A stretch of 64,000 nt of DNA, taken from contig JAGYXB010001846.1 of assembly GCA_022495005.1 (NCBI GenBank), forward strand, positions 1 to 64,000, written 5' to 3'. The translations under genes were made by a program, and so were the position numbers. The notes beneath the pieces are model-generated. The model was given only the letters and a program-made list of their open reading frames with translations, ran no database searches and was not told the DNA's origin. This document shows positions 56,362-64,000 of the stretch, in pieces; position 1 is the first letter of the stretch, and each line of letters starts with the position of its first letter. This DNA is from Rhyacophila brunnea. Its lineage: Eukaryota > Arthropoda > Insecta > Trichoptera > Rhyacophilidae.

Positions 56362-56588
56362 CTACAATGTGTCGCTCCAGAAGTTGGCGAAGGCAACACC
56401 ATTTTCCTCGGCTTGTATGATCTCGTCGAAATTGCAGCTTACTGGGCAAGCCTTGCATGACAAGAGGTGCTCCATGCTTTGCATTTCACTGCACTCGCAG
56501 GTTTGGTCATCGGAGTACCCCCCACTTCACTATGTTGTCTCGGGTACGCCCTGCCATGGCTCTCAGTCTGTTTAGGGCTTTCTAGGGA
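56362..56588 (-). pseudogene. C-terminal remnant of a Jockey/R1-group LINE ORF2
   Basis: The minus strand reads ALNRLRAMAGRTRDNIVKWG, then after a one-base slip in a G run (about 56523) DDQTCECSEMQSMEHLLSC followed by KACPVSCNFDE and a stop at 56362 after NFWSDTL. An LNRLR...KWG segment followed by a Cys/His cluster of the form C-E-C...HLL-C is the usual C-terminus of Jockey/R1/CR1-like LINE polyproteins. RT and endonuclease are absent. This is a different LINE lineage from the RTE-like copy at 3809-4518. The plus-strand 74-codon frame across it is a shadow. Confidence 0.75.
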
Positions 56589-57691
56589 CGGCCAAATAAA
56601 CCTAAAATGTAAAAATATCCAATTTTAAAGCATTTTCTGCAAAACTTATGAACAAACTTGACCTGTCCAAAATAGTGAAAATCGTACTACACTAAACTGC
56701 ATTATTATTTATTTAATTATTATGTTCTAGATGTATTAAAACCGTTTTTGTGTCTCTCTCCTAAACATGGTTTTGCCATATTGGAGGTATTTCGCGTGCA
56801 GCGACGATAATATATCGATACACTTGTTACATGGAGAGAATTTACCCACCTGTTCTTACCTGTCAACCTATGTAGGTAGGTATATTATCACGGCTAGTGC
56901 AACAGTCTGTTCTGAGCCTCGTCATTCTTGACATATAAAACATTGTCTTTGTCAATCGATTATTCGTTACTAAACAGTACCTAACTTATTTTACTTCGTG
57001 ACTATCATCATTTGCCCAATATTTTTCCACATACCTACATATATCTTAAATGTAGGTACCTACTTACATAACAGTGTAATAGATCATTATAGTGCGGATA
57101 TCATTTACACTCCAAAAATAAGAAAATCAACCAATGTTGTTTCTAAGAAATACTGTCAAATTTGAACCAAAAGACATGATGATTGATGACATTATAGTTT
57201 TGATATTATTATTATTTACTACTGAAATAATTCTTAAAATTTTATAATAAATTATGAGTATATAAGTAGTATTAATTTAATTTGTTGATAATGTTTTTTT
57301 TTCAACATATTTGACCTAGTGAAATTAGGTCCTTGACTCTGTCGGCCCACGCTTGCAGATTGTATGTAACACATACTAAAAATAATAATATACTTTTATT
57401 ATTTATTTTATAGTATCTGAAAACGTGAACTTTTGTAATCCATGTATGCATTGTGCCAGGGTCTTACAGGAGTTTCCGGTTTTATAAACAAGGGTAGATA
57501 CTCTGGAGTCTAGAATCTAGAAATCTAGATGGATACATAGCTATTATTAATATTACGCAAATAACTAAAACATGTTACTGGTAATATGTTTAGTCATCGT
57601 GCATGCACCTTTAGTGGATTAGAAAAATACTTAACAATCTTTACCTATATTTACTTTTAAAAAAAATCATAATAAACTTAGGTACACTTCA
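56589..57691. other. 1.1-kb spacer, no gene seen
   Basis: AT-rich; nothing recognised. Confidence 0.4.
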
Positions 57692-57733
<42 letters not shown>

Positions 57734-57742
57734 TATATATAT
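57692..57742. repeat. (TA)n microsatellite
   Basis: About 50 bp of TA dinucleotides with one phase break. Confidence 0.95.
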
Positions 57743-58112
57743 ACGATTTATGTATTAGATTGATTGAGATTTCTATAGTATCAATTAAAAAATTAGAAAG
57801 ATAGAGTCACGCAAACCTTTTATATTACAAAGTTAGTGAAAAATTCGGGGACGATTATAGTAGTATGATTTTTATAAAGGTCAATAGGTATTAGTTAGAC
57901 TACTAAAGTAAATAAAATTAATACGGGAGCCTGCCGTTGATATTTTGCTTTGACTACTTGCCTGCGAATCATTATTTCCGGTTTTACCTGATTATTTTTA
58001 CAATGGACAATCATTATTTAAATTAATAACTGTATTTTAGGGGTTTAAACTCTCTTTTAACTCTTGGTGCGGCGTAATTGCTTGACGTTAATTTAATCAT
58101 TACCGTACTGAC

Positions 58113-58384
58113 CATGGCCCCCACAAGGGGGGGCTGACAGGGCTCTAGCGTGGGGGCCCGTCGTGACGGGTTGACCAAATACGATCAGAAATTTGCCATA
58201 ACGGAGAAAAAGTCGCCTGCGGCGCTATTTTATTTGTAGAATCTTAACATTTAAAAAAAAATACACCTAATACCCTTAATTTTACCTAAAACAACCTTCT
58301 TTATATATCGGTTCTGTAAAGCGTCCCACTGCCTTTAACCCTAGAGATGGGTAGGGGGGCCCGCTTCAAGATGTGGGGGCCATG
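58113..58384 (-). mobile_element. Family G hAT-type MITE, copy 4 (internally deleted)
   Basis: 272 bp reverse copy. CATGGCCCCCACAAGG and GATGTGGGGGCCATG ends; flanks GTACTGAC (58105-58112) and ATACTGAC (58385-58392) match at 7 of 8 positions. AAAAAGTCGCCTGCGGCGC is retained inside. Confidence 0.92.
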
Positions 58385-58693
58385 ATACTGACATATTAAT
58401 AGAGGAAAATTCTTTTTAACATTTTTGTTATAGCTCGATAATATATATATACATATACATAACTGTTAGCGCGTGGAATTTCCTAAATAATTAATTAATA
58501 ACATATTTTCTTTTTGTACAGGTGAGCAACTTGATCTTGCATAGGATTCTACCTAGATTGTTTAAAATCAGCTACAGTGAATCTCTCTACTAGTCTACAC
58601 TCCTTGACAAACAATTTTGAATCATTGGGTATGCTTTGATTTTTTTTATACTTTATAACTACCAGGTTTAAAACTAATACCTTGTAAGTATGC

Positions 58694-59662
58694 ACATCGT
58701 GCCAGGGCTCTAGCCCAGGGGACCGGCGTGATGGGTCAACCAGATACAATGACATTAATATGGACGAATCATCTGGAAAATAAAATGACACTCACTTTGT
58801 GTCGGGTCTGCCGGATGGCGAAATTCATATTTTAATATCGGTATCCTACGCTCAAATGAACATTCTGCTTGCAAGCGGTCTGACGACACCGCTGGGTCTG
58901 CCCATACAAAATTTCTGACTGTCAGGTTTCGACTCCGCCGTTATTGTTGTGTTACAAAATGCCAATGTGCCTAGTTAAAAATTGTAAAAAAAATCTACTA
59001 AGCACTCCAAGAAAGTTGGGATATCACTTTTCATGTGTTAGTATTATTAATTATTGATAAAATGCCATTTTAAGATATTGATGAATGTTTATTCAATGTA
59101 ATTGAATGACAGAAACTACTGGGCAAACGCTTGTGATGCGCTGGGCTCACATGCGTCTAATTTCCGAGAAGTCGTAAGTAACCTAGAATCTGTTTATAAC
59201 GTAATGAGTAATGACACTAATACGCCATTACAATAAAGGTTATATTACTATAAATTCTCGAAGCTTGTATCGCATAATGGAAATGGATACGTCATATGGT
59301 CACGTGACGTCTACCTATACATCTGTGAATGAATTTCATGCTCAATTTCTCGTGCGCGCCGATATGAAGTGAGTTGTCCATTTAATATGTCATTGACCAG
59401 ATAAGTGAAATAAACACACATCACAAATTGATCCTAATAGTAAAAAAGTCGCCGGTGGCGCTAATTTACTTTGAATGTTGGTGATTATGATTTAAAAAAA
59501 TTAAGACATGTAGTTATGCGATGCAATTTTTGATGTGTATTAATACTCGGATGTACAACAAAAATACTAAAAATCGCTAAAACATAATACGTACTCTTAA
59601 TTTTGCCTCGAACATCATTTGGAAAAAGTAACTGTAGAGCGCCATACTGCCTTTAATCTTTT
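58694..59662 (-). mobile_element. Family G MITE, copy 5, both tips lost, split by family P
   Basis: Left piece 58694-58746 (GCCAGGGCTCTAGCCCAGGG, GGGTCAACCAGATA) continues after a 649-bp insert at 59396 (ACCAGATAAGTGAAATAAAC, AAAAAGTCGCCGGTGGCGC, TGTAGAGCGCCATACTGCC). The order is that of copy 2. The CATGGCCCCC and GGGGGCCATG tips are missing. Confidence 0.82.
58747..59395 (-). mobile_element. Family P hAT-type MITE, copy 2, nested in family G
   Basis: 649 bp with ends CAATGACATTAATATGGAC and GTCCATTTAATATGTCATTG. Exact 8-bp duplications ACCAGATA are at 58739-58746 and 59396-59403, and that octamer is part of the family G interior. It shares GTCGGGTCTGCCGGATGGCG, GCCATTACAATAAAGGTTAT and GCATAATGGAAATGG (all inverse) with 1380-1822. 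Non-coding. Confidence 0.93.
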
Positions 59663-59797
59663 GGAATTAATGTGGTTGTTATTTTATTTTTTATCGTCGT
59701 AACTAGTCAGTGCGTCGGGACTCCTTTTCCGAAAACCCGGCACTGCTTGGTATTCTCATAATATGAAAGTTAAGTGCGTGTTTTCAACATATATACT

Positions 59798-60167
59798 CAG
59801 TGACGTTCCGTGGGGGTAGGCAGATTGAGTGTCGCTTGAGGTCGGCAGTTACTTGAATGACGGCAAATCGAGGAAAATCATTTTGAATATATATACATAG
59901 CTACCTAAACTAGTAATAGCCAAAATATCTTTCCATTAAAAAAATCAGTTCACCGATTTTGTCGGGTTCGCGATATCTAGTTTACTTCCGTTGCCCTTAG
60001 ACGTCCTTGGTGACCAGAAACAACACGTGCAGATTTGCGAATAGTTAGTCTGATATTTTGTTAGTAATGTATCCATACAACACATTTTCTTAGATATTGG
60101 ATTCATGAAAGGATGATAAAAATAATGTATAAAAAATGAGGCGGCATTTTGTGTAGGGACGTCACTG
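59798..60167 (-). mobile_element. Family D hAT-type MITE, copy 2
   Basis: 370 bp reverse copy, CAGTGACGTTCCGTGGGGG to TGTAGGGACGTCACTG. Flanks TATATACT and TATAATAT match at only 5 of 8 positions. The interior blocks inverse to copy 1 are clear (GTCGGGTTCGCGATATCTAG). Confidence 0.85.
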
Positions 60168-60445
60168 TATAATATACTATGTATCAACCATGAACCTTCG
60201 ATAATATTCTTTTAATCGTGTGTTATTTAGCAACCTAAACCTTGAATAGTATCGTGGCGGGTCGCATAGCAATGGGATGGCGCCCATGAATCACGATCAA
60301 GTCTCACAATGGTCATTGACACGACTGTTTGGTGTCATACAGATAAACATAATATACAACTAGTATAAAACAGTACTGCGTTATACCTAATAAAAATGAA
60401 ACTACCGATTAGATGTAAATTCTACATAAAACATTTCACCGTAGC

Positions 60446-60841
60446 CATGGCCCCCACATCCTGAAGCGGCCCCCAAGCTAGGATCTTTGGCACGGGCCTC
60501 CCTACCTATCGTTAAAGATAAAGGCAGTGTGACGCTCTACAGTAGCGTTTTCCAAATAGTGTAGGTATCTACGCGTTAAAATTAATGTGTATATTTAGTG
60601 TTTTTTTTATATTTTAATACATAGTTACCTAATTAAAAATTGTATCATAATATAACCACATAATTTTAAATAATAACATTATTGAAGGAAAATAGCACCG
60701 CTGGCGACTTTTTTTACTATTTACAGAGAATTTGTGATGTATGTTTATATCACTTATCTGGTCGACTCGACTCGCCGGGCCCTTCGTGAGCCCGGGCCTC
60801 CAGGCTAGAGCCGTGTCAGCCCCCCCTTTGTGGGGGCCATG
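60446..60841 (+). mobile_element. Family G hAT-type MITE, copy 6
   Basis: 396 bp with CATGGCCCCCACATCCTG and TTGTGGGGGCCATG ends. Flanks ACCGTAGC (60438-60445) and ACAGTAGC (60842-60849) match at 7 of 8 positions. A GGGCCCTTCGTGAGCCCGGG stretch near 60777 is a copy-specific GC-rich expansion. Confidence 0.93.
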
Positions 60842-60865
60842 ACAGTAGCACAGTTCGGCGTGAGC

Positions 60866-61380
60866 TTTTTTTTTATCGGAAAGAGATGACCGTATACTAT
60901 ACGATAATATGAAAATTAATTCAATTTTCATAGTTGATTTTGGCAAAATTCATGAATTCAAGAATGAAAACCTAACCTAACAAAGAATTCAGTATATCGG
61001 CTATTTCCAAAATATGTGTAAACCATGGGGCGGCAGGTTATATGAAAGTATGGTGAAAAAGTATGATAAGGCAGGCTGGCAATCAATTTGCGGCAAAATT
61101 TCCACGTTAAAATTATATTATATGGGTACGTTATAATGACCAAAGTAAATCCTTCGTGATGCCTTGTATTTTTTTTATCGCGTCGCTATTTCTCGTAAGT
61201 TGTCGGCCATTAATTGTTGGCCTGCTTCATTCAGTTGTATGAGAAAGCCGATTGCTTACGGCTTTTTTTATTTAATACCTCTATGGTGTAAACCAACAAG
61301 AACCGTGTTTTATTAGACATGAATTCGGAAGTCGGTACTTCCGATACAACATTTTCACGGCGAACTGTCCGGAAACTACC
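60866..61380 (+). mobile_element. Family F repeat, copy 2
   Basis: Matches 21823-22190 in the order TATCGGAAAGAGA, TATACTATACGATAAT, CAAGAATGAAAACCTAACC, CAGTATATCGGCTATTT, CCGTGTTTTATTAGACAT and TTCCGATACAACATTT. Inserted sequence of about 230 bp separates the last two blocks here. Class unknown. Confidence 0.55.
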
Positions 61381-61763
61381 AGTATGCACAGTATTATTGT
61401 AATGAATGATTTAAAGTCGAATAAAGTCACGGGTTGTTTATCCTGAAATGTCCTCGCCTTATTAGAGTTGTATAAATTTGAGTGGGTACTTATATACTCG
61501 TACTTCTGGACTTTGTCATGTTAAGTAAGATATATTAACAAACTTTGTTGTATCATTAGCGATAATAATTATTGAACGCTACTTAAAATAATAATATAAA
61601 TAAACAATTTTGTTTTCGTTTGATAAAAAAAAATGTTCCGTCCAATAACCTCCGTACTGCATTTCAGTAACTGTTACATCAGATATAATAAACCAAAGAA
61701 TCACGAGCTTAATACATGAATTAAATAACAACAATTAACTAATAACTCAAATTATAATGTATA
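61381..61763. other. Spacer, no gene seen
   Basis: AT-rich; nothing recognised. Confidence 0.4.
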
Positions 61764-61771
61764 CAAAAGGG

Positions 61772-62466
61772 CATGGCCTCCACATCAGGGTCTAGGACGA
61801 TTTGGCACCGGACAACTGGACGCCACGGAATTCGAAAATAAATAAACGTTAGGTACTTATAGGTAGGTTTAATGATTATATTATGATTTAATAGTTGGTG
61901 AGAATGTAAATATGCAGACGTAAACAATGATTTAATCGTTCATATGTTTAAATTCCAACGAAAAAAGAGTTTTTTATTTTATATAAAGCCTTAGGCATGG
62001 TAATTCTCAATCCGCGATAAAGAATACATTATGTTTAGAGTAAAATGAATTCAAACTACTAAGTAGTAGATAGAAACTGATTAAAATACCTCGTATACAC
62101 GTGTCTACGACAGTGCGGCGTCCAATTGTCCAGAGGCCAGTCGTCCCATTCCCCCACATCATGAAGCGGGTTCCCTAGGGCGGGCCCCCCTATCTATTGC
62201 TATGGATAAAGTCAGTGTGATGCTTTACAGTACCTAGTGTATTCAGTAAAATTAAAGTGTATTTTCAATACATCAATTAGAATTATGGAGTTGTCGAGTA
62301 TCGACACACAATAAAAAATTGTATCACACAACCACATATTTGACTTTTTTACTGTTAAAGCAAATTTGTGATGTGTGTTTATCTCACGTATCCGGTCAAC
62401 TCGCCACGCCGGTCCCCCAGGCTAGAGCCCTGTCAGCCCCCCCCTCCCCCTTTTTTGTGGGCCATA
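61772..62466 (+). mobile_element. Family G hAT-type MITE, copy 7, split by family R
   Basis: Starts CATGGCCTCCACATCA and ends TTTGTGGGCCATA. Flanks CAAAAGGG (61764-61771) and CAAGAGGG (62467-62474) match at 7 of 8 positions. The interior resumes at 62154 with CCACATCATGAAGCGGG and follows the family order. Confidence 0.88.
61788..62153. mobile_element. Family R hAT-type MITE nested in family G
   Basis: 366 bp. The ends, GGGTCTAGGACGATTTGGC and (inverse) GGGAATGGGACGACTGGCC, align over 37 bp to a shared GGACAA(C/T)TGGACGCC. Exact 8-bp duplications CCACATCA are at 61780-61787 and 62154-62161; the octamer belongs to the family G terminus. A single copy in the window. Confidence 0.9.
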
Positions 62467-62632
62467 CAAGAGGGTGTTAATACAAGTAAACTTTGTATAA
62501 ACAGTCTTCCAACAAGGATCCGTAAACATAGTTAATTATATTTTACTAATTGTTAAAAGATAATATCAGGTATACAATTTAGGTATAGATACCTATTAAA
62601 AATTGTACTTATGAATTAGTACTATATTGGTT

Positions 62633-63378
62633 TAGTGGCGAAGGGTCAAGGTAAGCCGTTGAGTTTCAACATAAATAATGCACACTACACTTTGTCGGTC
62701 ATACTTATTTGATTTCATTGAACTAAGAATACGATTTGCATGTGGTACTGGTTTTTGTTTTTGTTTTTGAAAATCAATTAAGCCCTGCCTATACCAAACC
62801 AAAATAGTTTAGATATGCTATTGAGGATCTAACAAAAATAGTGCACATTTTTCAAGTCATATTTATTTGCTTTCATTGAATTAAGTATAGGTACACTTTG
62901 CAGATGGTGTTGGTTAGTTGATTTTCAATTCACTATTTTTTCTGACCATGTCCGATCCTAATAGGATCATATGGACCTCCACAAAGTAGAGGTTTGTATT
63001 AATAGATTTTGTTTTTTACGAGAAATGGATGTCAGCCACTTGCTCAACCTATTAGGTCCATACCCTGACTCGGCGCGGCCACCATGGGTGTCACTAAGCC
63101 CTGTCTAAACTCTAAACCAAACTATAGTCGATAAAATGATTATGTATAGTTTAATGGCACAATTTAAAATATTTTATAGATAAACGAATATTTGTTGACC
63201 ATTATCTACTTCTTCTATGTCTTGAATTAGGTAGGGTTTAATTAAATTTTAAAAACTAACAAACACTATCCACACATTGTTGTATCAATTCAATGAAAAC
63301 AAGTACGTTTGACTGATAAAGTTTAGTGTGCACTATTTATATCGGATTTGAACAGCCTACATCCACCCTTCGCGACGT
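62633..63378. mobile_element. Family B MITE, copy 10, interrupted
   Basis: TAGTGGCGAAGGGTCAAGG to CATCCACCCTTCGCGACG, diverged at both ends with no clear duplication. The interior follows the family, except for a foreign 155-bp block at 62936-63090. Confidence 0.82.
62936..63090 (-). mobile_element. 155-bp SINE-like insertion in family B
   Basis: A foreign block flanked by TCACTA (62930-62935 and 63091-63096). Read on the minus strand it begins with a GC-rich head (CACCCATGGTGGCCGCGCCG, AGTCAGGG) and ends CATGGTCAGAAAAAA, that is, with a short poly(A). This asymmetric design fits retroposition, not a TIR element. No convincing tRNA A/B boxes were found. TATGGACCTAATAGG and an inverse CCTATTAGGATCGG lie within it, so it could fold. 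Confidence 0.5.
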
Positions 63379-64000
63379 ATATAATATATTTACACTACCG
63401 TTGTGTATTCTTCAATAAATTATCATTCTTATCTGACTACACCTTCGTTATTTAATTAATAATAACCAATGACATTAACTAATAAAGCAATATTTTTTCT
63501 TTAGCGTGTATACAGATTATCGAAGGTCAAACTATAAAAACACATAGCAGATTATTGTGTATCACTGCATTACTCCATGTCAGGATTTCCCATCGCTTAC
63601 TAATAATGCCTATCACAATAAAATTTATGTAGGTACACAGGTGCGGCGTATAATATCTATTATGTAAAGTGCAGCATAAATAATTTATGTTACACTTTAT
63701 ATTATCATTTCACAATAAAATCATAACATTACATTTTTATTACATAATATTATTATGTGTACATAATAAATAGAGACTTCATAATATTCATAATAATATT
63801 TACATGTTTCTTAATATTCGAACATTTTCTGTTCAATTATGTGTCTTTTGTCATGCCTTTTCGAGATAACGTTTATTACTTACTAAGCAAATTTTATCAT
63901 AGATATGTTACACTCGGAGAAATGCTTATTATTATATATAATATAATATAATATGACTATTAAAATTTTGTTCGTAAGATTATAATATTAACAACAAATC
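63379..64000. other. Terminal AT-rich spacer, no gene seen
   Basis: ATAATATTAT-type words dominate. A 64-codon plus-strand frame (63757-63951) is low-complexity (Ile/Phe-rich) and is not called. Confidence 0.4.

Overview
The window is AT-rich eukaryotic DNA from an arthropod, most likely an insect. Evidence: irritans-type mariner, RTE/BovB-like LINE tails, a Ty3/gypsy-like LTR with TATA box and TCAGTC initiator, many small hAT-type elements, short TAGGTAC/ATAATATTAT-rich spacers, and no dense ORFs. A hemipteran (aphid-like) or lepidopteran fits the texture, but the sequence alone does not settle the order. No operons, ribosome binding sites, rRNA genes or CRISPR arrays are visible. No confident host protein-coding gene is visible either; two short open stretches (48459-48608 minus, 49978-50226 plus) are listed as low-confidence exon candidates. 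The window is best read as intergenic or long-intron sequence heavily colonised by small transposons.

Layout. 1-5.2 kb: hAT MITEs of families G (ends CATGGCCCCCACA), P (CAATGACATTA) and B (CAGTGGCGAAGG), then a 5'-truncated LINE and a K-family MITE (TAGGGAT). 6-10 kb: an L element, family I, a B/C chimera and an H element. 10.8-12.9 kb: a three-level nest with a 1.39-kb TTAA-flanked long inverted repeat at its core. 13.8-17 kb: I, J, M and H elements. 17.7-18.0 kb: probable solo LTR with an intact-looking core promoter. 18-20 kb: no gene seen. 20-32.5 kb: B, K, M, F, pogo-like, TTAA, G, I and E elements and several foldbacks. 32.9-39.9 kb: B elements, a 2.5-kb M-type hAT interrupted by a full-length dead mariner, a 0.94-kb E element, and an N-type hAT with a C element inside it. 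40-49 kb: fewer repeats, with D, C, I and E elements and a tRNA-like sequence inside E. 49-64 kb: B elements, Q inside C, I, a second LINE remnant, a (TA)n tract, and a G/P/D-rich end with two more nests.

The elements work together only as a genome-invasion history. At least eight insertions lie inside older elements, and in most cases both copies of the target-site duplication can be read. This gives relative ages: for example G into B, P into G, R into G, mariner into M, C into N, Q into C, and the foldback into B into K. Nothing here looks like an intact autonomous transposon; all mobile proteins seen are broken or truncated. Family letters are labels for this window only.
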